Translations under genes and position numbers: made by a program
Source of the DNA: Paenibacillus xylanexedens
GTDB lineage: Bacteria; Bacillota; Bacilli; Paenibacillales; Paenibacillaceae
Direction: 5' to 3'
Length of the DNA: 64,000 bases
Assembly: GCF_001908275.1 (NCBI RefSeq)
Contig: NZ_CP018620.1
Location: forward strand, 2,232,001-2,296,000
Notes under the pieces: generated by a model
Seen by the model: the letters and a program-made list of their open reading frames with translations, nothing else
Databases searched by the model: none
What the model was told of the DNA's origin: nothing
In this document: piece by piece, positions 38,926-48,368 of the stretch
Numbering within the stretch: position 1 is the stretch's first letter
How the letters are laid out: each line of letters begins with the position of its first letter

Positions 38926-39903
38926 TTGGAAAAGTTAAGCAATGTGAAGAGGTTTAAGTGGAAACGGTTGGCGTTACCGGCATTACTTGTGATGGTATTA
39001 CTGCTGGCAGGTCAGTCAAAAGCTTTGGCGGCGTTCTGGAATCTGAACGGAGATACCGCTGTTCATGATCCGTCGATTATCAAAGAGGGAAGTTCCTGGT
39101 ACACCTTTTCAACCGGCCCGGGCATTCAAGTATTGAAATCCGATAATGGATCGTCTTGGTATCGTGTTCCACAAATCTTCTTAAGTAAGCCATCCTGGTG
39201 GGCTTCTGCCGTTCCGGGACAAAGCGGATTGGATGTATGGGCACCGGACGTAGAGCAGTACAACGGAAAAGTATGGCTCTATTATTCGATCTCCACCTTT
39301 GGCTCCAATCGGTCTGCAATTGGTCTTGCGTCTGCGAACAGTATCGGTGCAGGCCAATGGAAGGACGAAGGATTGGTGCTTCAAACCACGACCGCCAATA
39401 ATTATAATGCCATTGATCCGAATCTGGTCATTGATGCTTCAGGCAATCCATGGCTGGCCTTCGGTTCTTTCTGGAGCGGTCTGAAGATTGTCAAGCTGGA
39501 CAAAAACACGATGAAACCGACGGGAAGTATAACTTCCATTGCTGCGCGCCCGAATAACGGAGGTGCTATTGAAGGACCAAGTATTGTATATCGAGGCGGC
39601 TATTATTACCTGTTTGCTTCCATCGATTCTTGCTGCCAAGGGGTGAACAGTACCTACAAAATGGTCTATGGACGTTCGACCAGTATAACAGGCCCTTATG
39701 TGGACAAAAACGGAGTTAATATGCTGAATGGTGGCGGAACGATATTGGATACAGGCAATGTGAAGTGGAAAGGTCCAGGTGGTCAGGACGTGTACAACGG
39801 CAATGTCATCGCAAGACATGCCTATGATGCAGAGGATAATGGCAATCCGAAATTGCTGATTAATGACTTGCTTTGGGACTCGAATGGCTGGCCGAAATAC
39901 TGA
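38926..39903 (+). CDS. Secreted GH43 endo-alpha-1,5-L-arabinanase
   Basis: A 325-residue extracellular enzyme. The signal peptide (membrane helix about 16-30) ends at ALA near residue 35. The catalytic beta-propeller shows Asp48 (VHDPS), Asp164 (NAIDPN) and Glu216 (AIEGPS) as base, pKa modulator and acid, and SGLDVWAPDV as family motif. It is a compact single-domain arabinanase of the AbnA/Abn43A type that cuts linear arabinan. TTG 38926 is chosen because GGTGGAG sits 6 bases before it; GTG 38914 is the alternative. It is the first gene of the arabinan locus, behind a promoter with a cre site. Confidence 0.94.
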   Translation: MEKLSNVKRFKWKRLALPALLVMVLLLAGQSKALAAFWNLNGDTAVHDPSIIKEGSSWYTFSTGPGIQVLKSDNGSSWYRVPQIFLSKPSWWASAVPGQSGLDVWAPDVEQYNGKVWLYYSISTFGSNRSAIGLASANSIGAGQWKDEGLVLQTTTANNYNAIDPNLVIDASGNPWLAFGSFWSGLKIVKLDKNTMKPTGSITSIAARPNNGGAIEGPSIVYRGGYYYLFASIDSCCQGVNSTYKMVYGRSTSITGPYVDKNGVNMLNGGGTILDTGNVKWKGPGGQDVYNGNVIARHAYDAEDNGNPKLLINDLLWDSNGWPKY

Positions 39904-40035
39904 TTTATTTTATATAAATATAAAATGTTTTATAAAAGTATTGACTAAAGTGATCTGGATTTGATAAATTTAACAACAGAAATCTTATTTCATCCAATTG
40001 AATACGGTTACAAGTTCAGATCAGGAGGGGTTCAG

Positions 40036-41376
40036 ATGGTAAAGAAAAAGAGTTGGGTCACATTCATGCTTCTTATGCTGGTAAGTGCGCTGGTACTCGC
40101 AGGTTGCGGAGGAAGCAGCGGTGCAAGTGGGGACAAGGAGTTAACATTTATGTTCCGCGGCGGTACTGATGAGCAGAAAGCATACCAAGCGGTGGTCAAG
40201 AAATTCGAAGAAGATCATCCGGGTGTGAAAGTCAAAATTATCGTAACGGCTGCGGATCAATATGCAACCAAGCTGAGAGCGGCAATTACAGGCAACAGCT
40301 TGCCTGACGTATTTTATATCAATCCGGGCGACGTGAAAGCGTATGTGAACAGCAATGTGCTGATGAACCTCACTTCGTATATTGAAAACAATCCGGATGT
40401 TGATCTCGATAATATCTGGAAATACGGCGTGGACCTGTATCGTTATGACGGCCAAATGGCAGGTCAAGGTGATATCTACGGTATGCCGAAGGATCTGGGG
40501 CCATTTGCACTGGGCTACAACAAAACGTTGTTTGAAAAAGAGGGCATTCCATTCCCTGACAAGGATAAACCATACACATGGGAAGAGTTCATCAAGGTGA
40601 ACCAGCAAGCGACCAAGGATACTAATGGGGACGGTAAACCGGATGTGTACGGTACTGGATTCAACGTACAGTGGGCACTGCAATCCTTTGTATGGAGCAA
40701 CGGTGGCGACTGGTTGGATGAGCCCAAAACAAAAGTAACGATTGATGATCCAAAATTCGCTGAAGCGCTGCAATTCTTCGCGGATATGCAGAACGTATAC
40801 AAAATTACACCTTCCATTGAGGAAGCGCAAACATTGGATACGTATCAACGCTGGATGAAAGGTGAAATGGCTTTCTTCCCTGTAGGCCCATGGGATATGA
40901 GTACATTTGAGAAATTGCCTTTTGATTATGATTTGCTGCCATTCCCTGCGGGATCAACTGGCAAATCGGCAACGTGGATCGGATCTCTGGGAATCGGAGT
41001 ATCCGCGAAAACGAAACATCCAGAAGAAGCAGCAGCATTGGTGAACTACCTTACGGCTTCGAAGGAAGGCATGCAACAACTGGTAGATGCCAAGGTACAG
41101 ATTCCGAACTTGCTTGATATGGCAGACGAGTGGGCCAAAGATACATCCACGAAACCAGCCAACAAACAGGAATTCATTGATATCGTTGAAGATTACGGCA
41201 GGGCTCTGCCAGGTAACTACACGTACAATGCGGAATGGTATGACCTGTTCTTCACGGACATCCAGCCGGTATTGGATGGCAAGATTACAGCCGCAGACTA
41301 TGTGAAGCAGCAACAACCGAAAATGCAAAAACTGCTCGACAAAGCGGTAGAACAAGAAAAGAAATCTCAGAAATAG
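40036..41376 (+). CDS. Arabino-oligosaccharide-binding lipoprotein
   Basis: A 446-residue solute-binding protein of the CUT1 type. The lipobox LVLAGC places the lipidated Cys at residue 24. Segments such as [34 protein letters not shown] and [21 protein letters not shown] are typical of extracellular sugar-binding family 1. ATG 40036 lies behind AGGAGGGG. Its place between two arabinanases and two permeases points to arabino-oligosaccharides as ligand, like Geobacillus AbnE. It is followed by two hairpins that probably raise its mRNA level relative to the permeases. Confidence 0.93.
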   Translation: MVKKKSWVTFMLLMLVSALVLAGCGGSSGASGDKELTFMFRGGTDEQKAYQAVVKKFEEDHPGVKVKIIVTAADQYATKLRAAITGNSLPDVFYINPGDVKAYVNSNVLMNLTSYIENNPDVDLDNIWKYGVDLYRYDGQMAGQGDIYGMPKDLGPFALGYNKTLFEKEGIPFPDKDKPYTWEEFIKVNQQATKDTNGDGKPDVYGTGFNVQWALQSFVWSNGGDWLDEPKTKVTIDDPKFAEALQFFADMQNVYKITPSIEEAQTLDTYQRWMKGEMAFFPVGPWDMSTFEKLPFDYDLLPFPAGSTGKSATWIGSLGIGVSAKTKHPEEAAALVNYLTASKEGMQQLVDAKVQIPNLLDMADEWAKDTSTKPANKQEFIDIVEDYGRALPGNYTYNAEWYDLFFTDIQPVLDGKITAADYVKQQQPKMQKLLDKAVEQEKKSQK

Positions 41377-41390
41377 TAGATAGGAAAGGG

Positions 41391-41426
41391 TGATGCCGGC
41401 AGCCTGCAATCATGCTGCTGGCATCA
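41391..41426 (+). promoter_or_regulatory. Hairpin 1 between binding protein and permease
   Basis: TGATGCCGGCAGC pairs with GCTGCTGGCATCA (one G-U pair), 15 bases after the binding-protein stop. There is no long T tract after it, so it is more likely an RNA-stabilising or attenuating hairpin than a full terminator. Confidence 0.7.
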
Positions 41427-41457
41427 TTCGTATTGGGACTTATTGGATTCCATACGG

Positions 41458-41507
41458 GCATGTGGCATTCGTTGATCGGCAAGGTTCAATCGAAGAATGC
41501 CACATGC
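41458..41507 (+). promoter_or_regulatory. Hairpin 2 between binding protein and permease
   Basis: GCATGTGGCATTC (41458-41470) is perfectly complementary to GAATGCCACATGC (41495-41507), with a 24-base loop. It ends 26 bases before the permease GTG and could influence its translation or the decay of the downstream mRNA. Confidence 0.75.
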
Positions 41508-41533
41508 TGATACTAGAAACAGGGGTGAACGCC

Positions 41534-42424
41534 GTGATTACGAAATCGAGCTTGTATCGCAAAGAGATGCTGTACGGATATCTGTTTATTTTACCTCCGA
41601 TTCTTGGATTGCTGATCTTTGTCATGTTCCCGTTCCTCTACTCCCTTTATGGATCCTTTACGGATTGGGACGGACTGGGACAGATGAACTTTATTGGTTT
41701 GGCCAACTTCAAGGATCTGCTCACGGATGATCTCTTCTATAAAGCGATGTTTAATACATTCTTCCTGATGCTCGGTATCCCGATTGGTCTGTTGTTGGCT
41801 TTGTTGCTGGCAATGGGTCTGAATCGTAAAATTCCCGGCACCACGACATTCCGTGTAATCTATTACATTCCGGTTATTTCTTCCCTCGCTGCGGTGTCCA
41901 TCATGTGGAACTGGGCGTACAACGGGGATTATGGTCTGGTAAACCAGTTCCTTGACCTGTTTGGGATTAAAGGTCCTAACTGGCTCGCCAACAAAGACAC
42001 GGTCAAACCCGCTCTGATTATTATGACGGTGTGGAAGGGTCTTGGATACACAATGTTATTGTACCTGGCAGCACTGCAAAGTGTATCGCGTACATATTAC
42101 GAGGCGGCTGAGCTGGATGGAGCGAATGGGTTCCAAATTTTCCGCAATATCACCTGGCCTATGGTGAAGCCGGTTACCTTTTTCCTCATTGTTACGAATA
42201 TCATTGGTGGTTCCCAGATCTTCACCGAGATGAACATTATGACGCCTACGGGTGGTCCTGAATATTCTTCGGCATCGATCGTCTTCTACATCTGGCAGAA
42301 AGCCTTCAGTAACTTGCAGATGGGTTATGCCTCAGCGATGGCCATGATTCTTGGTATTTTCATTTTTGTCATTACCTTGGTGCAATTCAAAATGAATGAA
42401 AAATCAGCCTATGATGGGGATTGA
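41534..42424 (+). CDS. CUT1 sugar ABC transporter permease (AbnF-like)
   Basis: A 296-residue permease with six membrane helices; the first begins at about residue 15 (YGYLFILPPILGLLIFVMFP). The EAA loop is YEAAELDGANGFQIFRNITWPMVKP. The start is GTG 41534 behind AGGGGTGA; the longer in-frame extension would run through two perfect hairpins and has no ribosome site. It overlaps closely with the next permease gene (26-base gap). It forms the channel for the arabinan-locus binding protein. Confidence 0.93.
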   Translation: MITKSSLYRKEMLYGYLFILPPILGLLIFVMFPFLYSLYGSFTDWDGLGQMNFIGLANFKDLLTDDLFYKAMFNTFFLMLGIPIGLLLALLLAMGLNRKIPGTTTFRVIYYIPVISSLAAVSIMWNWAYNGDYGLVNQFLDLFGIKGPNWLANKDTVKPALIIMTVWKGLGYTMLLYLAALQSVSRTYYEAAELDGANGFQIFRNITWPMVKPVTFFLIVTNIIGGSQIFTEMNIMTPTGGPEYSSASIVFYIWQKAFSNLQMGYASAMAMILGIFIFVITLVQFKMNEKSAYDGD

Positions 42425-42450
42425 TTGTCAAGGAAAGGAGTGAACCGGAG

Positions 42451-43293
42451 ATGTCTTACAGTCAAAAGAGGAAATTAACGAACTCGATCATCTTTATCGT
42501 ACTCGCGATCGGTGCGATTGCGATGATTGCACCACTGATCTGGATGTTGTCCACTTCATTGAAGGAGAAGCAGGATGTGTTCGCGCTTCCGCCTGTGTGG
42601 ATACCTGAAGTATTCCAATTTGGTAAGTATAAAGAAATCTGGGAAGCTGGTCCGCTGCTCAGCGGGATCAAAAACAGCCTTATTGTTGCGGTGAGTGTAA
42701 CGGTGGTGGGTACGTTTACGTCCAGTATCGCGGCCTTTGCCTTTGCCAAATTAAGATTCCCGCACAAAAATAAACTGTTTCTCGCGTTGTTGGCATCCAT
42801 GATGATTCCTTATCCGACAGTCATGATCCCGCAATTCATCATGTTCGCGAAGCTGGGCTGGGTGGATACGCTGTTGCCACTGATCGTTCCAGGCCTGTTC
42901 GGTAACGTAATCATGATCTTCTTCCTGCGCCAATACCTGCTTAGTGTGCCTGATGCAATTATTGAGGCGGCCAAAATCGATGGAAGTTCCTACTTCCGGT
43001 TGTACTCCAGTATTACGTTCCCGCTCATCAAACCGGCGATTGCTGCACAGCTGATTCTATGGTTCATGGGCATCTGGAACGATTATCTGGCACCAATTAT
43101 CTATCTGAATTCTCCGGAGAAGCAGACGTTACAACTCGTTATAGCAAACTTTAATGCCACGTATGCAATTCAAACCGATTACCCGCTTATTATGGCGGCG
43201 TCGATTGTAGCTCTGTTACCTGTATTAATCATCTTCCTGATCTTCCAGAAACAGATTATTGAGTCGGTTGCGATTTCGGGAGTGAAGGGATGA
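42451..43293 (+). CDS. CUT1 sugar ABC transporter permease (AbnJ-like)
   Basis: A 280-residue permease with six membrane helices and the EAA loop IEAAKIDGSSYFRLYSSITFPLIKP. ATG 42451 is used, 10 bases behind AAAGGAG; an upstream TTG in the same frame has no site. Its stop overlaps the start of the following arabinanase by 4 bp (ATGA), so the two are translationally coupled. No ATPase gene is in the locus. Confidence 0.93.
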   Translation: MSYSQKRKLTNSIIFIVLAIGAIAMIAPLIWMLSTSLKEKQDVFALPPVWIPEVFQFGKYKEIWEAGPLLSGIKNSLIVAVSVTVVGTFTSSIAAFAFAKLRFPHKNKLFLALLASMMIPYPTVMIPQFIMFAKLGWVDTLLPLIVPGLFGNVIMIFFLRQYLLSVPDAIIEAAKIDGSSYFRLYSSITFPLIKPAIAAQLILWFMGIWNDYLAPIIYLNSPEKQTLQLVIANFNATYAIQTDYPLIMAASIVALLPVLIIFLIFQKQIIESVAISGVKG

Positions 43294-44771
43294 ACCAGCG
43301 GAAGAAATTCCGACGGTGGTCGAATTCAGGAAAAGGAGTGGTTGCTTCCATGTTGTTATTGTTGGTTGTTGGAGCTACAGGTTGTTCCGGAGAAGGAGCA
43401 GGAGAAACGGTGTCCCGTCCGGTCTTTCCTGAAGCTCCACAAGCTACTCAGTTGTATGACACTTCCATTTTGGACGATGAATCACGCTGGACGGTGAACA
43501 ATGCGCATGATCCGGCCATTATTAAAACAGAACAGGGATACTACGTCTATTCCACAGACGTTCGTGTAGCAGGAGAAGCGAAACCCGGCGTCATGGTACG
43601 CAAATCAGATGATCTGATCCACTGGACGTGGGTAGGTCAAGCTCTGCCGGGTATTCCGCAAGAAGCGCTGGACTGGACAGGTGCGGTCAATCTGTGGGCA
43701 CCGGATGTTATTCAGGTTGGTGATACCTATCGGATGTATTATTCGGCTTCTTCTTTTGGCAGTACCCAGTCAGCTATTGGTCTTCAGACATCCTCATCTC
43801 CCGAAGGTCCATGGACAGATGAAGGACTCGTTGTGAAAACTTCTGCGAATGAACAGGACAAATTAAATGCCATTGATGCCAATCCCATTGTGGATGCCGA
43901 GGGCAATTCGTGGATGGTATATGGTTCATTCTTTGACGGAATCTACATTGCGCCACTTGATCCCGACACCGGGAAATTCAAGGACGAGGGTTATGGTACT
44001 CGCATTGCTGCTCGGGATCGTGCAACTGAAGAGGGTGCAGTGGAAGGTCCATACATTGTGTATAACCCGGAGTTCAAAAAGTATTATCTGTTTGTCTCCT
44101 ATGATTCCTTGTTCGAAGATTATAACGTGCGGGTTGCGCGTGCTGATTCAATCACAGGACCGTACACGGACATGAATGGTATGAACATGCTGGATACGGA
44201 TCATCTGCCGCAATATGAGATCGGCACCAAAATTCTCGGCGGTTACCGCTTCACAGAAGGCGAGGGCTGGGTTGCGCCTGGACATAACTCCGTTCTGAAG
44301 GACGGAGACGATTATTATATTGTGCATCATGCACGGGGTGAGACGGACAAAAACTGGCCATATCTGCATGTACGCAAAATGTTATGGACCAAGGAGGGCT
44401 GGCCTGTCGTTTCACCTGAACGTTACGCAGGTGAGACTACACAGGATATTCCGAAGTCCATGATTGCCGGGGAGTGGGAAGGCATGGCGCTTGATCCGTC
44501 CGTGGACGGGCAGATTCAAGCCGTGCCTTATACCCTAACAAGCAACGGTAAAATTAAAAGTGAAAAAGGTTCAGGAACCTGGACATTTGATGGCAAACAA
44601 ACACTGACGTTGAAGTGGAAGGAAAGCCCATGGGGCGGAGCTTCCACCGAAGAGCTGCAACTGCTGCCGTCCTGGGACTGGGAACGAAGCCAACCCGCGC
44701 TGGTGGTGACAGGCCTCAATGACCGCGGCATCGCAGTCTGGGGCAAGCAGATCAGCGCTGCGGAGGAATAA
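43290..44771 (+). CDS. GH43 arabinanase, lipoprotein, with C-terminal beta domain
   Basis: A 493-residue enzyme with a lipoprotein-type signal (VVGATGC, Cys32), so it is likely tethered to the outer face of the membrane near the importer. The propeller carries Asp74 (AHDPAI), Asp196 (NAIDAN) and Glu252 (AVEGPY). The C-terminal 100 residues (AGEWEGMALDPSVDGQIQAV onwards) form the extra beta-barrel domain of the two-domain endo-arabinanases such as Bacillus Abn2. It would cut long arabinan fragments to lengths suitable for the transporter. The ATG overlaps the permease stop. Confidence 0.93.
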   Translation: MNQRKKFRRWSNSGKGVVASMLLLLVVGATGCSGEGAGETVSRPVFPEAPQATQLYDTSILDDESRWTVNNAHDPAIIKTEQGYYVYSTDVRVAGEAKPGVMVRKSDDLIHWTWVGQALPGIPQEALDWTGAVNLWAPDVIQVGDTYRMYYSASSFGSTQSAIGLQTSSSPEGPWTDEGLVVKTSANEQDKLNAIDANPIVDAEGNSWMVYGSFFDGIYIAPLDPDTGKFKDEGYGTRIAARDRATEEGAVEGPYIVYNPEFKKYYLFVSYDSLFEDYNVRVARADSITGPYTDMNGMNMLDTDHLPQYEIGTKILGGYRFTEGEGWVAPGHNSVLKDGDDYYIVHHARGETDKNWPYLHVRKMLWTKEGWPVVSPERYAGETTQDIPKSMIAGEWEGMALDPSVDGQIQAVPYTLTSNGKIKSEKGSGTWTFDGKQTLTLKWKESPWGGASTEELQLLPSWDWERSQPALVVTGLNDRGIAVWGKQISAAEE

Positions 44772-44774
44772 GGG

Positions 44775-44957
44775 GTTGACCAGCGAGCAGTAAAAGAGCG
44801 AGCGACTGCTCCGAAGGTGCACAAGCAGAGAGGGGGAGGAAGGAGCCGCAGGAGCGAGTTTGGCATCCGATTTCAACCGCAAGGAGTGGTGGAAAAAGAA
44901 ATCGGAGGACAAGAGAGCACCAAGGCCCTACCGCCCCCGAACGTCCGCTGTGCATGA
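44775..44957. repeat. Long intergenic repeat, copy 1
   Basis: First of three copies of a purine-rich, non-coding unit of about 180 bases. The shared core includes GGTGCACAAGCAG, GAGGGGGAGGAAGGAGCCGC, AGGAGCGAGTTTGGCAT, GAGGACAAGAGAGCACCAAG and CCCCGA...CCGCTGTGCATGAC. It directly follows the arabinanase stop. No reading frame is consistently conserved among copies. Confidence 0.88.
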
Positions 44958-45066
44958 CAAAGTTGGCCTATGTATGAGGCCAATCATGCACTAAGTATGG
45001 GGAGAGTTGACCCTGCGAAGCGGTCGACCCCATAAGATCGAGCCAACAAAAAAGGCTCGAAGTGAG
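44958..45066. repeat. Spacer unit A of the long repeat
   Basis: Begins with TGGCCTATG-N-TGAGGCCA and contains GGGGAGAGTTGACC...GGTCGACCCC and CGAGCC-N9-GGCTCG (45039-45059), three self-complementary segments. The same unit recurs at 45321-45425. Confidence 0.8.
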
Positions 45067-45252
45067 GTTGTAACCCGGCGAGCGCGGTAAGAGTGAGCTG
45101 CCGCTCCGAGGGTGCACAAGCAGTGAGGGGGAGGAAGGAGCCGCAGGAGCGAGTTTGGCATGAAATTTCAACCGCCAAGAGCGGTGGGAAAAGAAATAGG
45201 AGGACAAGAGAGCACCAAGGCCCTGCCACCCCCGAGCGCCTGCTGTGTATGA
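45067..45252. repeat. Long intergenic repeat, copy 2
   Basis: Second copy of the unit described for 44775-44957, close to identical in its core from the GGTGCACAAGCAG motif to GAGAGCACCAAGGCCCTG. It is followed by about 65 unique bases that contain AAAGCTG and CAGCTTT, able to pair with each other. Confidence 0.88.
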
Positions 45253-45320
45253 CAAAGCTGGCATGTTAAGGTGCGCTAACGCCAAGGTGTTGCAGCTTTT
45301 AGACACTCAAGATTCATCTG

Positions 45321-45425
45321 TGCTGGCCTATGTCTGAGGCCAATCGTTTACTGAATATGGGGAGAGTTGACCCTGCGAAGTGGTCAACCCCATAAGACCG
45401 AGCCACCAAAAAGGCTCGAAGTGAG
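45321..45425. repeat. Spacer unit A, second copy
   Basis: Repeats 44958-45066 with few changes; the pairing segments GGGGAGAGTTGACC with GGTCAACCCC and the GAGCC/GGCTC hairpin are preserved by compensating differences (CGGTCGACC versus TGGTCAACC). Confidence 0.8.
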
Positions 45426-45610
45426 GTTGTGACCCAGCGAGCGCGGAAAGAGCGAGCTACTGCTCTGATGGTGCACAAGCAGTGAGGGGGAGGAAGGAGC
45501 CGCAGGAGCGAGTTTGGCATCCGATTTCAACCGCCAAGAGCGGTGGGAAAAGAAATCGGAGGACAAGAGAGCACCAAGGCCCTGCCACCCCCGAGAATCC
45601 GCTGTGCACC
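45426..45610. repeat. Long intergenic repeat, copy 3
   Basis: Third copy, with the same core. It ends 85 bases before the start of the following GH43 gene. Together the three copies and two spacers fill the whole 920-base gap inside the arabinan locus. Confidence 0.88.
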
Positions 45611-45694
45611 ACCCCAAAAGGGTTTTCGCTTTTTCGCAATTGGGTTACATCCCTAAACTTCGAGCCAAACAACATTTGAAAGGGGAGCATTCCC

Positions 45695-46675
45695 ATGACT
45701 GATTCTATTACCTTTACTAATCCCATCCTGGAGCAGCGCGCTGATCCGTGGGTGTACCGTCATACAGATGGTTACTATTATTTTTCCGCTTCCGTACCAG
45801 CCTTTGACCGGATTGAGATCCGGCGAGCAGAGACGTTGGAAGAGTTGAGAGATGCTGAGCCTGTAACGGCTTGGACCAAGCGTGACACAGGGCCAATGAG
45901 TGCCAACATCTGGGCACCGGAGATTCATTTTATCGATGGCAAATGGTACATACACTACGCTGCGGCTCACACCAGTGAGACTAACGAAGGGCTGTTCGAT
46001 CATCGGATGTATGTTCTGGAGAACGATTCCGCGAATCCACTCGAAGGAGAGTGGGTAGAAAAAGGGCAGATTTACACCCGGTGGGAATCATTCGCGCTGG
46101 ATGCAACAACCTTTGAACATAAGGGAATCCGCTATCTGGTGTGGGCGCAGAAAGATCCCGATATTGTGGGCAACTCGAACCTGTACATTTCCGAAATGGA
46201 AAACCCGTGGACGCTACGCGGCGAACAGGTTATGATCTCTACGCCAGAGTATGATTGGGAGATCATCGGCTTTAAGGTCAATGAAGGAGCAGCCGTGATG
46301 CATCGTAATGGACGGTTATTCATTGGATACTCGGCGAGCGCGACCGATTACAACTATTGTATGGGCCTGCTCACCGCAGATGAAAATGCCAACTTGCTTG
46401 ATCCGGCCAGCTGGGTGAAATCACCCGAGCCGGTATTCCAGACTTGTGAAGCGAACGGCCAATACGGTCCGGGCCATAACAGTTTTACGGTATCACCGGA
46501 TGGCAAGACCGATATTCTGATCTATCATGCGCGCAATTACAAAGACATCGAGGGTGATCCCTTGTATGATCCGAACCGTCACGCCCGTGCTCAAGTGATT
46601 CATTGGCGTGAAGATGGCACACCTGATTTCGGTGTTCCAGCTCCAGATGGCAAAGCAGTAGCAGAAGCAAAATAA
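45695..46675 (+). CDS. GH43 exo-arabinofuranosidase/arabinanase, intracellular
   Basis: A 326-residue single-domain beta-propeller without signal peptide. Asp17 (RADPWVY), Asp136 (FALDATTF) and Glu197 (KVNEGAAV) fit the catalytic triad. Motifs such as ANIWAPEIHFIDGKWYIHYAA and GPGHNSFTVSPDGK resemble subfamily 26 enzymes, which remove single arabinose units from alpha-1,5-arabino-oligosaccharides. The GGGGAG site precedes the ATG. It follows the transporter and lipoprotein arabinanase but is separated by a 920-base repeat region, so it may have its own promoter. Subfamily placement is from memory of motifs, not from a search. Confidence 0.88.
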   Translation: MTDSITFTNPILEQRADPWVYRHTDGYYYFSASVPAFDRIEIRRAETLEELRDAEPVTAWTKRDTGPMSANIWAPEIHFIDGKWYIHYAAAHTSETNEGLFDHRMYVLENDSANPLEGEWVEKGQIYTRWESFALDATTFEHKGIRYLVWAQKDPDIVGNSNLYISEMENPWTLRGEQVMISTPEYDWEIIGFKVNEGAAVMHRNGRLFIGYSASATDYNYCMGLLTADENANLLDPASWVKSPEPVFQTCEANGQYGPGHNSFTVSPDGKTDILIYHARNYKDIEGDPLYDPNRHARAQVIHWREDGTPDFGVPAPDGKAVAEAK

Positions 46676-46870
46676 GATGTAGTGAAACCTTGAATACGAG
46701 AGCTCTTAGTTAGCGAGTGATGCTGATTAAGGGCTCTTCTGTATGTGAACGATAAGTTAGAACGGTCTGAATGTAGATGTCTTGGATATAAAACAAAGCA
46801 ACCACAACGATGATTTCTGCGTATGAGAAAGATACAGATTACGATACACAACCTATTAGGAGGATCACAT

Positions 46871-47716
46871 ATGGATTCACGCGAGACGTTGGACAAGGAA
46901 CTTGAACAGATTTTGAAATGGGAGAAACAACAGAAAGACTTGTTTATTTGGGATAAAATCGGGCGTTTGCCCTTTGCGATGTTGGATAAAGTGATGCCTA
47001 AAGCGCTGAAACAGAAGATCGGAGATTCCCTGAACGACGTGGGTCAGTATGTGCAGAATGGGGGCAAGTTCCTCGTACAGAAGAAAAAAGTAGCCAAGCT
47101 GCTGCAAGAGGAAGCCGAGAAGTCCGGTTATTCCATGACGGACACGACCGATCGTCTGGAGCATGATGCTGAAGCTGAGGAGACTGCGAAGATTCATAGT
47201 GTAGAGAATCTGCCACTTAAGGTGCTGGACCAGGTAGCTGATAACATTACCGATAGTCGAACGAAGTTTGCTGCGGCTCAGGGAGCAGCTACAGGTTTTG
47301 GTGGTATTGTAACCATTGCAGCAGATATTCCGATGGTGATGGGGCTTTCCTTGAAGGTACTGCAGGAGATGGCACTATGTTACGGCTATGATCCAGACGA
47401 ACCGCTGGAGCGCATCTTTATTGTCAAATGTCTGCAATTCTCTTCCGCTGATATTGTAGGCAAGAAAGCGATTATCGAAGAACTGGCCGCTTACGACGAT
47501 CCGGACAAACCCATTGAGGTGGTATCGCAGATGCAGGGCTGGCGGGAAGTGTTTAATTCCTACAGTGAATCATTTGGCTGGAAGAAGCTGTTCCAACTCG
47601 TGCCGATTGCTGGCATGGTGTTTGGTTCGGTGAGCAACAAAAATACGATCCGTGATGTAGCCGAAGCAGGTAAAATGCTGTACAAAAAACGGCTGATCCT
47701 TCAGCGTTTGAAATAA
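46871..47716 (+). CDS. EcsC-family protein
   Basis: A 281-residue protein of the EcsC family, named after the third gene of the Bacillus ecs operon but of unknown biochemical function. Visible features are charged N-terminal helices (LDKELEQILKWEKQQKDL), a Gly/Ala-rich hydrophobic centre (AAAQGAATGFGGIVTIAADIPMVMGL, about 150-180) that could enter a membrane, and a second hydrophobic stretch near LVPIAGMVFGSV. ATG 46871 lies behind AGGAGG; an earlier in-frame start has no site. It stands alone between the arabinan locus and a tRNA-editing gene. Confidence 0.85.
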   Translation: MDSRETLDKELEQILKWEKQQKDLFIWDKIGRLPFAMLDKVMPKALKQKIGDSLNDVGQYVQNGGKFLVQKKKVAKLLQEEAEKSGYSMTDTTDRLEHDAEAEETAKIHSVENLPLKVLDQVADNITDSRTKFAAAQGAATGFGGIVTIAADIPMVMGLSLKVLQEMALCYGYDPDEPLERIFIVKCLQFSSADIVGKKAIIEELAAYDDPDKPIEVVSQMQGWREVFNSYSESFGWKKLFQLVPIAGMVFGSVSNKNTIRDVAEAGKMLYKKRLILQRLK

Positions 47717-47756
47717 GGTTATAGCAGAATACTTAATTGAAAGAGATGAATTTTAC

Positions 47757-48245
47757 ATGTTAAACAAACAAGGTTTCTATGATCTTTTGGATCGCAACAA
47801 TATCGTTTACGAGAGTATAGAACATCCCGCAGTATATACGATGGAGGAAATATTCTCTTATCAAATTCCACATACAGAACATATCGTTAAAAACCTATTT
47901 CTACGTGATGACAAGAAGCGCAACTATTATCTGGTAACGATTGCTGGAACGAAGTCCGTTGATTTGAGAAGTTTAAGCGAGAAGATACCTAGCCGTAAAC
48001 TCAGTTTCGCGAGTGAAAAGGATTTGTTGGAGTTCCTAGGATTGGAAAAAGGGCATGTTAACCCTATGGGGGTTCTCAATAATATTCAGAAGAACGTAAT
48101 CGTCGTCTTTGACAAGGATCTAGTCGGTCAAAAAATCGGAATTCATCCCATGGAAAATACGGCGACGGTATTCCTTGAATTTGAAGATGTGAAGGAACTG
48201 ATTACAGCTCATGGTAGCAGTGTTGTCCTGTGTGACGTGGAGTAA
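47757..48245 (+). CDS. Free-standing prolyl-tRNA editing protein (YbaK/ProX type)
   Basis: A 162-residue single-domain protein of the YbaK/PrdX superfamily: IEHPAVYTMEEIF at the N-terminus, HIVKNLFLRDDKKRNYYLV, and GHVNPMGVLNN. Such proteins hydrolyse mischarged Ala- or Cys-tRNAPro in trans. The window also encodes a ProRS (58466-60253) with its own insertion editing domain, so this would be a second editing activity. The gene has an AAAGAGATG-type weak site and ends in a bidirectional terminator. Confidence 0.88.
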   Translation: MLNKQGFYDLLDRNNIVYESIEHPAVYTMEEIFSYQIPHTEHIVKNLFLRDDKKRNYYLVTIAGTKSVDLRSLSEKIPSRKLSFASEKDLLEFLGLEKGHVNPMGVLNNIQKNVIVVFDKDLVGQKIGIHPMENTATVFLEFEDVKELITAHGSSVVLCDVE

Positions 48246-48279
48246 TACGGGTTTAAGCTAAATTCGAGAAAAACAAATA

Positions 48280-48335
48280 TAACAAAAGGGTTCCTGCCGC
48301 TCTGTAAATACAGAGTTGGAGGGAACCCTTTTGTT
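48280..48335. terminator. Bidirectional terminator between editing protein and MFS gene
   Basis: ACAAAAGGGTTCC pairs with GGAACCCTTTTGT, with an inner CTCTG/CAGAG stem. It lies between convergent genes and has A/T runs on both sides. Confidence 0.9.
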
Positions 48336-48368
48336 GTGGTTAGACTTTTTATTTACTACAAATGTAGG

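Noticed and set aside
41390..41533. N-terminal extension of the permease frame by 48 residues
   Set aside because: It crosses two perfect hairpins, has no ribosome site, and would add a polar segment absent from this permease family.
44528..45726. Several overlapping minus-strand reading frames of 65-115 codons with Leu-Pro-Ser-rich products
   Set aside because: They arise three times because the underlying DNA repeat is triplicated, in different frames and with no ribosome sites. The repeat is purine-rich on the plus strand, which keeps frames open on the other strand.
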